From positions 62,001 to 126,000 of the forward strand of contig NZ_OZ244942.1 in the NCBI RefSeq assembly GCF_965222285.1: a stretch of 64,000 nt of DNA, given 5' to 3'. Source of the stretch: Tepidicaulis sp002389665. Its GTDB lineage: Bacteria; Pseudomonadota; Alphaproteobacteria; Parvibaculales; Parvibaculaceae. Of this stretch, positions 26,046 through 35,829 are shown piece after piece (position 1 is the first letter of the stretch; every line of letters starts with the position of its first letter). A model generated the notes under the pieces. That model saw only the letters and a program-made list of their open reading frames with translations, was not told the origin of the DNA and searched no databases. Made by a program: the position numbers and the translations under genes.

Positions 26046-27186
26046 GGCGGATATAGGAGTTTTCGCGGTCATCACGCGCATAGCCGAGCCGGAGCGTGTG
26101 ACGCGTGCTTAGGTCGAGGCGAATGCCACCGAAAAGCGTGGCGGTGTCCACAACGCGGGCGGCGACCGCTTCGGGCGCATTGGCATAGCCGCCGTAGAAG
26201 GCAAGGCTATCGGTGAGTTTCCCGTCGAGCCTGCCGCTCCAGCCATAAAGCGGGTCGAGCCCGGCTTCCTTCACCGTGACGAGCTTGGCGGCAAGCGCCC
26301 AGCCGGGCGCGGTATTGATGCGCAGCCCCGGATTGAAATTACTCACCTCCGTGTCTTTGTATTTATCGTGCTGCAGATCGAGTGTGAGCCAGACAGGCAG
26401 CGCGTGAGGCGTAACGGGCGTCAGCCGGTAGCCGCCGCCGAGAAGGAGCCGCCGCTGCGGACGGAAATCGGCACCGGCCGTGAAGCCCGCATGGACATAT
26501 CCATAGAGACGTTCCGTGAAACGGTGGTCGATCCCGGCCTGGTAATATGTGTCGATCGTCTCGAACTGATCGAACCGCTCGACCCGTCCATGCAGTACCG
26601 TCTCCCCCGAGGACATCTGATGGGAAAGCTGGGTGAAGCTGTTGAACCAGTTCGCTCTGTCCTGCCGCTCGAAATGGCTCCACTCAAAGCCCGTGTCACT
26701 GCGCCATTCGGACTTGTCCTGCGCGGCAAGCGCGCGCTGGGCATTGGCAAGGCCGTTTTCCGCATCTTCATATCCAGGATAATTTTCAAGGATCGAGGCG
26801 AAGCGCTGCTGAGCCTGCGCATAATAGCCTTGGTAGTAAGCAAGATATCCGGCAACAAGCGACACATCGGGATTGCCCGGCGTTTGTCGCTCCAGTTCTG
26901 CGATAATGTTTTCCGCTTCCGCATATTTGCCCTGCCAGCCATAGACACGGGCAAGTTCCAGTTGCAGCCGGGCGCTTTCAGGGTATTCCGCAATGCCTTG
27001 GCGCAGAAGCGCGGCGGCGCTTTCATAGTCTTCTGAAGCCGCCAGCGCACGCGCCTCTTCGGTGATTTGCCCGGCGGAAGGCTCCGCCTTTGTGGGGGAA
27101 GTGAACAAGGCGATGAGAGCCCATGCCAGCGGCAGGGCGGTCTTCCATGCTGAAAAACTTTGTCTTTGTTTTGAGGTCTTTTTCAA
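26011..27186 (-). CDS. YaiO-family outer-membrane beta-barrel protein with TPR repeats
   Basis: 391 residues. A signal peptide (about 1-34, ending TKAEP) is followed by TPR-like helical repeats (about 40-150), then by a beta-barrel of alternating strands that ends in Phe (SASFSVAF). The barrel resembles YaiO. The order TPR then barrel is that of the poly-GlcNAc exporter PgaA, though this protein is half its size. With a PgaC-like synthase two genes downstream, a role in glycan export or surface anchoring is a fair inference. The start overlaps the upstream Hpt-REC-REC stop by 4 bp (ATGA). Confidence 0.87.
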   Translation of the reverse strand: MKKTSKQRQSFSAWKTALPLAWALIALFTSPTKAEPSAGQITEEARALAASEDYESAAALLRQGIAEYPESARLQLELARVYGWQGKYAEAENIIAELERQTPGNPDVSLVAGYLAYYQGYYAQAQQRFASILENYPGYEDAENGLANAQRALAAQDKSEWRSDTGFEWSHFERQDRANWFNSFTQLSHQMSSGETVLHGRVERFDQFETIDTYYQAGIDHRFTERLYGYVHAGFTAGADFRPQRRLLLGGGYRLTPVTPHALPVWLTLDLQHDKYKDTEVSNFNPGLRINTAPGWALAAKLVTVKEAGLDPLYGWSGRLDGKLTDSLAFYGGYANAPEAVAARVVDTATLFGGIRLDLSTRHTLRLGYARDDRENSYIRHALSASFSVAF

Positions 27187-28433
27187 GCGTGCCTCTCTTC
27201 CCGTTCCCGTTCGATGATGCGCAAGGCGCGGGCAACCACTTCATCCGGCACGAAGGGTTTGACCACATAATCAAGAGCGCCTTCACGCAGCCCTTCAATG
27301 ACATCTTGTTCGTTCCGCCGCGCCGTCAAAAAAAGCACGGGCGGCGCATGATCGGCGGCGGTGCTTTTCAACTTCTTCAAGACCGCGAGCCCATCCATGC
27401 CCGGCATCATCCGGTCCAAAATGATGAGCGAGAAGGAACGCTGGGCGGTAAGCTCCAATACCTCCATGCCGTTACGCGCGGTTTCGGCGTCCATACCGGC
27501 GGCGCGGAATTTACCCGACAAAAGATCACGAATCAGCGGATCGTCATCGGCAATGAGAATGGAAAGGGAGGCGTTTTCCAGCATGGCGCCTACCCGTTCT
27601 TTCAGCGTTTCAGGTTCGAAGGGCTTGACGAGATAATCGACGGCCCCGGCTGCAATAGCGCGCATAACGGAAGAAGATTCATGATTGGCCGTCAGCATGA
27701 CCACGGCGATATTGGCTAGCTCGGGCATGGTGCCCAGTTTTTCCAGAAGCTCGACGCCGCTCATGCCGGGGATCCGCTCGTCGAGCAGCACCACATCGGG
27801 GTGTTTTTCCTGAATAAGTTCCAGAGCGTGTTTGGCATCGGCAGCGCTGTAGACAAGCGCGATATCCTCGAAGAGCATCTCCACGGCCTCACGGATATCG
27901 AGATCATCATCCACCGTCAGCAGGACGGGTCTGTTCCGCTGGGAGGGCGGCGATGCCGGCGCAGAAGCTGGGGCAGGGGCCGGCTCCTGCACAGGCGCAG
28001 TCAGAGTGCCTGCTTCCGCGAGGTCTTCTTCGGCCCAAGCAAGATCGTCCGGCGATGCGTGGGCGCTGGTCATTGCCGGAGCAGTTTCATGCTCCTCTGC
28101 AGGCGGCGCATGTTCGGTAAGCACATTGTCGCAGGCTTCCACCAGCCGCCAGATCAGATCGGCTTTGGTTTCCCGGTTGGCGCCGGTCTCGGGCACTGCA
28201 AGAAGGTCTTCTAGATCTCCCGCCAGCGCCGAAACTTCTGGAAAACCATAGGTCGCTCCGGAGCCTGCCAGATTATGCACAAGATAGCGCAGCTCCTCGT
28301 CGTCGATGTCCCTCCCTGCAGTAAAGGCGGCGGCAAATGCATGCAGCTCGCCGCGCCGCGCGGCAAGGCGCTGCACGTAACGCGCACGCAGCGCTTCCAT
28401 CGTGCCGGGAGCGGATGGTTTAGCCTGCCCCAT
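27183..28433 (-). CDS. Phosphorelay protein: Hpt plus two receiver domains
   Basis: 416 residues. An N-terminal Hpt domain carries the phosphohistidine His53 (LVHNLAGSGATYGF). An Ala/Pro-rich linker (about 115-165) leads to receiver 1 with Asp218 (VLLDERIPGMSG), then receiver 2 with Asp340 (IILDRMMPGMDG). Both receivers keep the N-terminal acidic pocket and the late KPF lysine. There is no DNA-binding or enzymatic output domain, so it acts as a phosphate hub. ATG 28433 is chosen because GGAG stands eight bases upstream; it overlaps the preceding receiver gene by 14 bp. Confidence 0.92.
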   Translation of the reverse strand: MGQAKPSAPGTMEALRARYVQRLAARRGELHAFAAAFTAGRDIDDEELRYLVHNLAGSGATYGFPEVSALAGDLEDLLAVPETGANRETKADLIWRLVEACDNVLTEHAPPAEEHETAPAMTSAHASPDDLAWAEEDLAEAGTLTAPVQEPAPAPASAPASPPSQRNRPVLLTVDDDLDIREAVEMLFEDIALVYSAADAKHALELIQEKHPDVVLLDERIPGMSGVELLEKLGTMPELANIAVVMLTANHESSSVMRAIAAGAVDYLVKPFEPETLKERVGAMLENASLSILIADDDPLIRDLLSGKFRAAGMDAETARNGMEVLELTAQRSFSLIILDRMMPGMDGLAVLKKLKSTAADHAPPVLFLTARRNEQDVIEGLREGALDYVVKPFVPDEVVARALRIIEREREERHA

Positions 28434-28815
28434 GATACGCACTCCAAATCTTCTCCAGCTGGTCCGGCAAGGTCATGGGGTCGAACGGTTTGGCGATGAC
28501 GGAGGCCGCACCAAGCTCTCGCAGGTGCGCCACCTCGCTTGGTTGAACCTTCGCCGTCATGAAGACCACAGGCACATCTGAAAATCGCTCACTGGTTTGC
28601 AGTTTCCGGAGCGTCTCCGGCCCGTTCATGCCGGGCATCATGACATCGAGAAGAATAAGATCTGGCGTCTCGCGCTCGCCAAGTCCGGCACAGGCTTTCT
28701 GGCCGCCGATGCAGGTGCTCACCCGGTATCCGCCGACCGTCTCCAGTGCAAATTGCGCGATCTCAAGGATATCTTCTTCATCATCGATACACAGGATGTG
28801 AGAAAGCTGTTTCAT
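28420..28815 (-). CDS. Single-domain response regulator
   Basis: 131 residues forming one receiver domain with the acidic pocket (Asp11-Asp12), phospho-acceptor Asp57 (LLDVMMPGMNG), Thr in FMTAK and the lysine in AKPFDP. No output domain is present, as in CheY/DivK-type proteins. It sits between the giant hybrid kinase and the Hpt-REC-REC gene, overlapping the latter, so it is likely a shuttle in one relay. Confidence 0.93.
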   Translation of the reverse strand: MKQLSHILCIDDEEDILEIAQFALETVGGYRVSTCIGGQKACAGLGERETPDLILLDVMMPGMNGPETLRKLQTSERFSDVPVVFMTAKVQPSEVAHLRELGAASVIAKPFDPMTLPDQLEKIWSAYHGAG

Positions 28816-28821
28816 GGAACC

Positions 28822-31800
28822 TCACGCGGAATGAACCGAAACGGCGCGTAGATGAGAAAGAATGGTTTCGATAATCGTCTCCTCCGACGCCCGGGACTTG
28901 ACCAAAACGGCGCTGACCTTGCGGCGGATATCTTGACCAATGTCGCTGGCGGACAGGATGATGATGGGGCGCGCGTTGCCGTTTTCGTCATGGAATATTT
29001 GAAGCAACTCGAGCCCCGACCCGTCGGGCAGTTCCAGGTCCAGCACCATTAGATCAAACGTTTCATGGGCAAGTTTGGTCTTTGCATCCTGCAAAGAGGC
29101 AGCCTGGATCAGGTCTATTTCAGTACCAAGCGACTCTTTGATCACACCGGCCAGATCGCTGTCGTCTTCCACATGCAGAACCCGCGGCCGGATGCCAGAG
29201 GGAAGAGCGGGTTTGTGTGAGAGGGTGCCGCGTTCATGATCTGTAGAGGTGGCATTTTGTACTTGCGCGCCGGTTTCATGGGCCTGCGCGAGAGGAAGCT
29301 CGAAGAAGAAGGTCGTGCCCTCGCCGGGGCGGGACGTGAAGGAAATGGACCCGCCCATCAGTTCGATCAGGCGTTTGGTGATGCTGAGGCCGAGCCCCGT
29401 TCCTTCGTGCTGGCGTGTGTCGGAATGGTCCGCCTGCGCGAATTTCTGAAAGATTTTGGATTGAAACTCGAGCGGAATGCCGGCGCCCCGGTCGTGCACG
29501 GAAAAGCGCACCATTGCGTCCCGCCGCTCGGCCTTCACCGTCACCTGTGCGCCTTTGGGAGAAAACTTCGCGGCGTTGGAGAGAAGGTTGGCCATGACCT
29601 GCATGAGCCTGTCGGGGTCGGCAGTGACATAAAGCCCGCGCGCTATACCCTCGGCTTTGAAACTCACATCGTACTTGTCGCCATAGGCCGCATTTGTCTC
29701 AAGCGCCTGCTCGATGAAGGAGGCCGCATCGACCGTTGAGAGGTGGATCTCCAGACGCCCCGATTCGATCTTTTCGATATCCAGAATGTCGTTGATGATG
29801 AGGATAAGCCGTTCGCTGTTCTTGTGAGCGATATCGATCAGCCGGGCCGATTTTTCCGGCAGCTGTCCCGTTGCTCCGCTTGCAATCAGGGACAAGGCGC
29901 CGCGGATGGAGGTGAGCGGCGTGCGCAATTCATGGCTGACGGTCGAAACGAACTCGTTTTTCATCGTCTCGATCATCTTACGCTCGGTAATGTCCTGCAC
30001 CTGGGCCACGAAATAATTCGGCCGGCCGGAAGAATCGCGCACAAGTGAAATGCTTAAAAGCGCCCAGACGGAGCTGCCGTCTTTACGCACGTGCCGCCGC
30101 TCCATGCTGTAGGCCTGGATCTGCCCTTTCAGCATCCGGCGGACGTAATCGATGTGAATTTGCAGATCTTCCGGATGCACGACGGATTGAAAATCCAGTT
30201 CCATCAATTCATCGCGCTCGTAGCCCAGAAGCTGGCAGAGGGCCGGGTTGACCTTGAGCCATTTGCCGTTGGGGCGCACCAGCGCAATGCCGACGGAGGA
30301 ATGCTCCATGGCAAGGCGGAAAGTCTGCTCGCTTTCCACCAATGCCGCTTCCTGTGCCTTCTGCTGAGTCAGGTCCCTAATCACGCAAAGAAAGCCGGTG
30401 ATATGGTTGAAGCCGTCGCGCAGCGGCACGATGGTTTGATAGACGGGAAAACGCAGACCGTCTTTGCTCACAAGCGTCCATTCCGCGCTATCTCCGCCCG
30501 AGATCAGTGCCTTGGCTGTGAAAGAATAGAAGTTCGGCGGCACAGCCCAGCCCAGTTCCCTGGAAAGCTGCGCCGCGCGCCGGCTCACTTCTTCCTTGTC
30601 GTGCCAGGCAAGCAGCGTTTTTTTGCCGATCACCTCTGCGGCTGTATAGCCGAGCGCTTCCTCGGAGGCCTTGTTGAAGAGGATAATTTCGCCCTCCATA
30701 TCCGTCGCGATGATCATGTAGGGCGCATGTGTGACGATGGCCTCGTTCAGGCGATAAGATTCTTCCAGCGCGCGGCGGAACCTGTTGCGCTCCAGAATCC
30801 GGCCAAGCTGCAGGCTGACCATTTCGAACAGGCCGCGTATGTCCGCCGAGGTACCGATTTTTCGGGAGGAGTGAAGTTCGATCACAGCTTCCACTTCTCC
30901 GGCAATGAAGACGGGAAAAGCCACACCCCAATTCATTCCCATATGGCGCAGCATGGCGCTGCGCAGGAACGAGGGATTGTCCAGCGTTCTGTCTACATAG
31001 ACGGGTTCTTTGCGTGCAAGAACGAGACCGGGAAGCCCCGTGCCTGGAGAGAAATCCATCGTCTCCGTTACACGCTTGAATTCCTGATGCTCGACATCAG
31101 CCGCGTCCAGATGCCAGACATTCGCTGAGAAAAGCGTGCCGGTCTGTTGGTGCAGCGTATATGCGTGACCGATCTCACAGTCGAGCAGCTCGCAAAGCGC
31201 ATCCACGGTGACGGCAAGTCCTGTTTCGATCGTATCGGCGCTTGCCGCTTCAAGCGCCAGGCGGTGCATGAGATCGGAGCGGAACTGCTGGCGTTTGCGC
31301 GCCGTAATGACTTCCGTGAACATGACGATGCCGCCGATTTGCCCGCTCGCATCCCACCAGGGATGGATTTCCCAGCGCAGCCATTCGCGTCCGGAACCGG
31401 GCCGGTCGAAAGAATCTTCCTGGCGGGAGAATTCCTCGCCTTTAAGCGCACGCCGGTGAATATCAAGCCACTTGGACATGTCCCGTATTTCTGGAAAAAC
31501 GTCGTAATGGGATGCACCGATAATATTGCGATCCTGCAATCCGTAGTCTTCGATCCAGCGATCGCTTGTCATGATGTAACGCATATCAAGATCGAACATC
31601 GCGACGGCGGCCGGAGTATGCCGGATCAACATGCGGAGCTTTTCCTCGTCCGCGCCGAGTTGACGTGTCTTGGCGGCTACCAGCTCTTCCACGGCATCGT
31701 TGCGGCCTGTAATGACGAGCAGGAGAACCCCCATCAATCCGCACAAGACCAGGCCGCCGGTCAAAACCATCCAGGACTGCCATTGATTGATGTCGGAAAG

Positions 31801-33270
31801 CACGTCGTATTCCTGCCGCCGGACCGTAAGTTGCCATGTCCGTCCGCCAATCTGCAGCAGGTGCCGCTGTTCCAGCTCCCGGCCGCCGGCCTGGGTCTGG
31901 CCGGTTTGTCTATTGTCATAAAGATGTGCTGGGCCAGTGCTGTTGCTGACATCTTGCAGCGTCACATGCGGAGTATTCCCGATGGCTTTGTTGGGGGTCT
32001 GTGCGAGAAGGGCGCCCGGGTTGAGAACGGCAACAATGAAGCCGCGCAACCTGGTATTGTCCGCTGTGTTTTCCTCCGCAAAAACCGGGTGTATGGCCAG
32101 CACCGCGGTATGGTGCGCCGCGGGTCCTTGTTCCGGCTGAAAGAGTTCGACGGGGGGGCTGAGCGTGATTTCGCCGGTTTCTGCAGCTTCTTCCAGCGCG
32201 CGCCGGCGGGCGGGTTCGGAGGCCAGGTCAAGACCGATAGCTGTTCGGTCACCGTTTTCCGATTCTAGAAAGTAGATCGGATAGTAAACCGGTTTCCGTG
32301 CGCGCTCTTGCTTGCCGTTCGATCTGGAGAAAGCGAAAATATCAAAGGAGAGGCCGTCATCCGCAGCTTTGGCTTGATAGGCGGCAATCTCGTCCAACCG
32401 CACCTGCGGGGCCCAGGCAAGATAGGTAAAGCCGGGAAAGCGGCTGAAGGATTTTTGCACGAAGCGGGAAAATTCTTGCCGGTCAACCGTAACGGAGCTT
32501 GCATAAAGCCGTTCGATGGCATGCAGTTTCTCGAAATGACCGTCGAGCGTTTCTGAAAATCTCTGTTCGAAAAGCTCCGTCTGCCGTTCAAAAGCAAGCC
32601 AGCGGCGTTCTTCTTCCCATTGTGCGACAAGAGAAAAGGCGAGCAGGGTAATGCTCAAAATGGCGACAAGTGCCGAAACGGCGGAAACCTTGCGGCGGGA
32701 ACTGACGGCTTTGGAGGGTGAAAAAATAAGGACAATCATCGGGGTGAGCGTGATGACACCTACGCCGTTCCCGACGGTCCATATTCCCCATAATTGTAAG
32801 GCCGAAGCGGCGTCGAGATCTTTGGCACGGGCGAGAATGAGTGCGACAAGGCCCCCGCCGAGGGCCGCGCAGGCAAGACCGCCCAGGAAAAACAGAATGA
32901 GAATGTCGCGCTGCTTGCTCAGCGTTGTGGAGATACCGAGAAAGCGCGCCATCAAGGCGCGGCCGAGCAAGGTCTGAAATGTGGAAACCAGACCGATCGA
33001 CGCGGCGATAAGCAGGGCCCTGCTGGTGACGGGGGCGGCTTGGTTCAGCACGACAAGGAAGTAGGTGAGCGCGGGGGCGATGCAGATGGCGCCGATGGCG
33101 CGCGGGCCCCAAATGATCAAGGCACCCAACGCGATGCCTGCGGGCATCCAGAGCGGGGCGATGTAGTCTGCGTAAGTTGCAAGCGACAGACAAAAGAACC
33201 CCGTCCCGATGATCGCAAGCGTGATCAGGACATTCATAATCAGGTTCTGGTCGAGGCGGTAACGCCTCAT
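28822..33270 (-). CDS. Giant hybrid sensor histidine kinase (MASE1-CHASE-PAS/GAF-HisKA-HATPase-REC)
   Basis: About 1482 residues. A multi-pass MASE1-like membrane region (about 10-290) comes first, then an extracytoplasmic CHASE domain containing RFPGFTYLAWAPQV. A further membrane segment near 510-530 follows, then a PAS domain, a GAF domain, two more PAS domains, HisKA with His about 1113 (SHELRTPLTS), a HATPase domain (NLLSNAAKF, GTGLGLS) and a C-terminal receiver with Asp about 1411 (MVLDLELPDGSG). The start at ATG 33270 is preferred to the longest frame (33366), whose extra residues look non-native. It begins the leftward run leading to the glycosyltransferase, 6 bp before the receiver gene. 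Confidence 0.92.
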   Translation of the reverse strand: MRRYRLDQNLIMNVLITLAIIGTGFFCLSLATYADYIAPLWMPAGIALGALIIWGPRAIGAICIAPALTYFLVVLNQAAPVTSRALLIAASIGLVSTFQTLLGRALMARFLGISTTLSKQRDILILFFLGGLACAALGGGLVALILARAKDLDAASALQLWGIWTVGNGVGVITLTPMIVLIFSPSKAVSSRRKVSAVSALVAILSITLLAFSLVAQWEEERRWLAFERQTELFEQRFSETLDGHFEKLHAIERLYASSVTVDRQEFSRFVQKSFSRFPGFTYLAWAPQVRLDEIAAYQAKAADDGLSFDIFAFSRSNGKQERARKPVYYPIYFLESENGDRTAIGLDLASEPARRRALEEAAETGEITLSPPVELFQPEQGPAAHHTAVLAIHPVFAEENTADNTRLRGFIVAVLNPGALLAQTPNKAIGNTPHVTLQDVSNSTGPAHLYDNRQTGQTQAGGRELEQRHLLQIGGRTWQLTVRRQEYDVLSDINQWQSWMVLTGGLVLCGLMGVLLLVITGRNDAVEELVAAKTRQLGADEEKLRMLIRHTPAAVAMFDLDMRYIMTSDRWIEDYGLQDRNIIGASHYDVFPEIRDMSKWLDIHRRALKGEEFSRQEDSFDRPGSGREWLRWEIHPWWDASGQIGGIVMFTEVITARKRQQFRSDLMHRLALEAASADTIETGLAVTVDALCELLDCEIGHAYTLHQQTGTLFSANVWHLDAADVEHQEFKRVTETMDFSPGTGLPGLVLARKEPVYVDRTLDNPSFLRSAMLRHMGMNWGVAFPVFIAGEVEAVIELHSSRKIGTSADIRGLFEMVSLQLGRILERNRFRRALEESYRLNEAIVTHAPYMIIATDMEGEIILFNKASEEALGYTAAEVIGKKTLLAWHDKEEVSRRAAQLSRELGWAVPPNFYSFTAKALISGGDSAEWTLVSKDGLRFPVYQTIVPLRDGFNHITGFLCVIRDLTQQKAQEAALVESEQTFRLAMEHSSVGIALVRPNGKWLKVNPALCQLLGYERDELMELDFQSVVHPEDLQIHIDYVRRMLKGQIQAYSMERRHVRKDGSSVWALLSISLVRDSSGRPNYFVAQVQDITERKMIETMKNEFVSTVSHELRTPLTSIRGALSLIASGATGQLPEKSARLIDIAHKNSERLILIINDILDIEKIESGRLEIHLSTVDAASFIEQALETNAAYGDKYDVSFKAEGIARGLYVTADPDRLMQVMANLLSNAAKFSPKGAQVTVKAERRDAMVRFSVHDRGAGIPLEFQSKIFQKFAQADHSDTRQHEGTGLGLSITKRLIELMGGSISFTSRPGEGTTFFFELPLAQAHETGAQVQNATSTDHERGTLSHKPALPSGIRPRVLHVEDDSDLAGVIKESLGTEIDLIQAASLQDAKTKLAHETFDLMVLDLELPDGSGLELLQIFHDENGNARPIIILSASDIGQDIRRKVSAVLVKSRASEETIIETILSHLRAVSVHSA

Positions 33271-33443
33271 GCAGCTCACCACTCGTCCGCCTAATAGGCG
33301 GAAACGTGTTGCGTCTGCCCCCGATGCCCAGCGCCAGCGTACCGTGAGGCGCGCCAGCCTTCTCAAACTATCACAGATTTACCGGTGTGTCGGACCCGCA
33401 AGACTCACGTTCGAGAAGTGAAATCAACCTGCCGGGAAAACCG

Positions 33444-35783
33444 TTAAGCATTCGTTAAGGATAAAAGAGGTGCGGCCTCTGAAGCCCCAATCGTTGCCTG
33501 GGCTCGTGTGAGTGCGCTGCTGCGTTCCGGCGGAAAGGTTACGAAAACGCGTGTGCCTTGATTAGGCGCGCTTTCGATGCGGAACGCGGCGCCGTGCAGT
33601 TCGGCGAAGCTTTTACAAAGCGACAGGCCGAGACCCACCCCTTCATTCTGCCGGCACAGCGAGGTTTCCGCCTGTTCGAAGGGCTGGAGGATGCGCGCCA
33701 TATCCCGCGCATCGATGCCGATCCCCTGATCCCAAACCGTAAGGCTGAGCCTTCCGCAGGCAAGCGGAACGATGTCGAGGCCGATCTCTTTTTGCTCCGG
33801 TGTGAACTTGATGGCGTTCATAAGGAGATTGAGAAGGATCTGGCGGCAAAGCCTGTGATCGGCATAAAGCGCAGGCAGGTCCGTTTCCGTCTTCAGCCTA
33901 ATGGTGAGGCCTTTTTGATCGGCGCGCTCACGCACCATGCGCACCGATTCTTCGGCAAGCGCGCGCAGATCGATCGGTTCTTCTTTCAGTTTGATCTGCC
34001 CGACTTCCACACGGCTTGAATCGAGCACGTCATTGACGAGGTCGAGAAGGTGATGGCCGCTTTGCAGAATGTCGTTTGCATATTCACGGTACTTGGTCAT
34101 GTCACCGTGAAAAAGATCGTGGGCAATGACTTCCGAAAAGCCGATAATGGCATTGAGCGGCGTGCGCAGCTCATGGCTCATATTGGCAAGGAAACGCGTC
34201 TTCGTGCGGCTCGCCGCCAGTGCCTTGTTGCGCGCTTCGATAAGCTCTTGGTTGATCTCGGCTTCCTCGGTCACGTCCTGCACGGTACCCACCCATTTAA
34301 CGGGAAGGCCGTGGCCATCCTTTTCAAGCCGCCCTTCGAGGCGGATATGGCGGGTGCTTGCCGTGCCTGTCTTAAGAGGCGGGGCGGCCTCATCCGGCGG
34401 CGCCAGACGGCATTGAACCGAAAGAGGCGCCAGATTTTGGCGGGCATCGGTAAAGGCGCTTTGCACATGCGGCCGGTCCTCCGGATGCACACACCGGATG
34501 AAATCTTCCGGCTGCAACTGCTCGGCTCCCGGGCGCCGGTTCAGAATACGGTAGGCTTCGTCCGACCAGCTTACCTTGCCGCTGCCCAGGCTCCATTCCC
34601 AGTCGCCGATGCGGGCGATGAATTGCGCCCTTTTCAGTTTTGCCTGGCTTTCGCGCAGTTTCGCGAGCGTCTCCAATTGCGCGGTGAGATCGTTGCAGCC
34701 GAAAAGCACCGCTTTCTTGCCCTGATAGGTGAGCCGCACGGTCGAGACGAGCGCCTTGGCGGGTTTGCCGGCGCGGCGGTTCACTTCCACTTCCATGCCC
34801 TGAAAAGTCGATTGGCTCCAGAGCGGATCGAAGGCAAGGGAGTGCGCCGCAAGGCCGGTAAAGAAGGCCGAGGCCCGCGCGCCGATCATGGCCTCCACCG
34901 GTTCGCCCGTAATCTGTGCGAAGGCGCCATTGGCAAGCAGGATCCGCCCTGTCTCTTCCTCGCCGATCACGATGCCGAAAGGCATGCGCTCGATAATCTC
35001 TTCAAGTTCGCGTTCGCGGGCAAGAAGAGCAAGCTCGGTTTGGCGCAGCTGGGAGAGATCGCGCACGATGGCGGTTAAAAGAAGGCCGGTTTCGCCTTCT
35101 GTTTTAGCAATGGAGATGTCGGCCGGGAAAAGCGTGCCGTCCCGCCTTTGGCCGAAAACTTCCGGGCGCCGCCCCATGGTTTTTGCCTGCGCGGCGCCGG
35201 TGGAAAAATCGATCACGCGCTGGCGGTGCGCGCCGCGCATCTGCCGGGGTAGCAGCGTTTCCAATGGCTCGCTCAGAATATCTTCTGCCGCATAGCCGAA
35301 AATTCGTTCTGCCTGGGCATTGAAAAGAACGATCCGGCCTTCCTCGTTCACGCAAAGGATCGCATCGCCCGCCGCTTGCACGATGTCGGAAAAGAGCCGG
35401 CCTGCCGCTGCCGCCCCATCCGCCTTCGCGCGGCAAAGAAGAACGGGCAGAAGCGGCGCCAGAAGCGCTGAGGCGCGCGCTTCCGGCACCAGCTGCGGCG
35501 CGCCGGTAAGGGCAAGATGTAAGAGCCCTCCAGCGTGCTGCAACGTAAACTGCTGCCCGTTCTCTTCCGCCCCCGCGTTTGCGGCGACCTGCCGCTTTGC
35601 CCGATAGGCGGCGTGAAGGCTTTGTTCTCCGGCCCGCTCCAGACGGCCTTCGGCATGGCGCGCGCCGGAGAAAAGAACAAGGCTGCGCAGGCAAAGCGTC
35701 AGGGCGTCTTTGCTGGAAGGTGCGGCCAGGATAGCCGCGGTGAGCCGCTGCGCCAGCCGGGGAAGGGTCGCATCCTGTGCCAT
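33444..35783 (-). CDS. Soluble PAS-domain sensor histidine kinase
   Basis: 779 residues without a convincing membrane segment. A GAF-like N-terminal region (about 1-125) is followed by three PAS domains (starting near 130, 255 and 385; the last has a PAC-like end EEAEINQELIEARNKA). HisKA follows with His537 (NMSHELRTPLNAIIGF), then HATPase (NLLMNAIKF, DQGIGI, GVGLGLS). It has no receiver. It lies 46 bp behind the globin chemoreceptor gene on the same strand, so the two may share a transcript. The signal is unknown; cytosolic PAS arrays often sense redox or ligands. Confidence 0.92.
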   Translation of the reverse strand: MAQDATLPRLAQRLTAAILAAPSSKDALTLCLRSLVLFSGARHAEGRLERAGEQSLHAAYRAKRQVAANAGAEENGQQFTLQHAGGLLHLALTGAPQLVPEARASALLAPLLPVLLCRAKADGAAAAGRLFSDIVQAAGDAILCVNEEGRIVLFNAQAERIFGYAAEDILSEPLETLLPRQMRGAHRQRVIDFSTGAAQAKTMGRRPEVFGQRRDGTLFPADISIAKTEGETGLLLTAIVRDLSQLRQTELALLARERELEEIIERMPFGIVIGEEETGRILLANGAFAQITGEPVEAMIGARASAFFTGLAAHSLAFDPLWSQSTFQGMEVEVNRRAGKPAKALVSTVRLTYQGKKAVLFGCNDLTAQLETLAKLRESQAKLKRAQFIARIGDWEWSLGSGKVSWSDEAYRILNRRPGAEQLQPEDFIRCVHPEDRPHVQSAFTDARQNLAPLSVQCRLAPPDEAAPPLKTGTASTRHIRLEGRLEKDGHGLPVKWVGTVQDVTEEAEINQELIEARNKALAASRTKTRFLANMSHELRTPLNAIIGFSEVIAHDLFHGDMTKYREYANDILQSGHHLLDLVNDVLDSSRVEVGQIKLKEEPIDLRALAEESVRMVRERADQKGLTIRLKTETDLPALYADHRLCRQILLNLLMNAIKFTPEQKEIGLDIVPLACGRLSLTVWDQGIGIDARDMARILQPFEQAETSLCRQNEGVGLGLSLCKSFAELHGAAFRIESAPNQGTRVFVTFPPERSSALTRAQATIGASEAAPLLSLTNA

Positions 35784-35829
35784 GAACTGCCTTGTCCGTT
35801 TCGCTTAACTACTCTGGTGCAGACACGGC

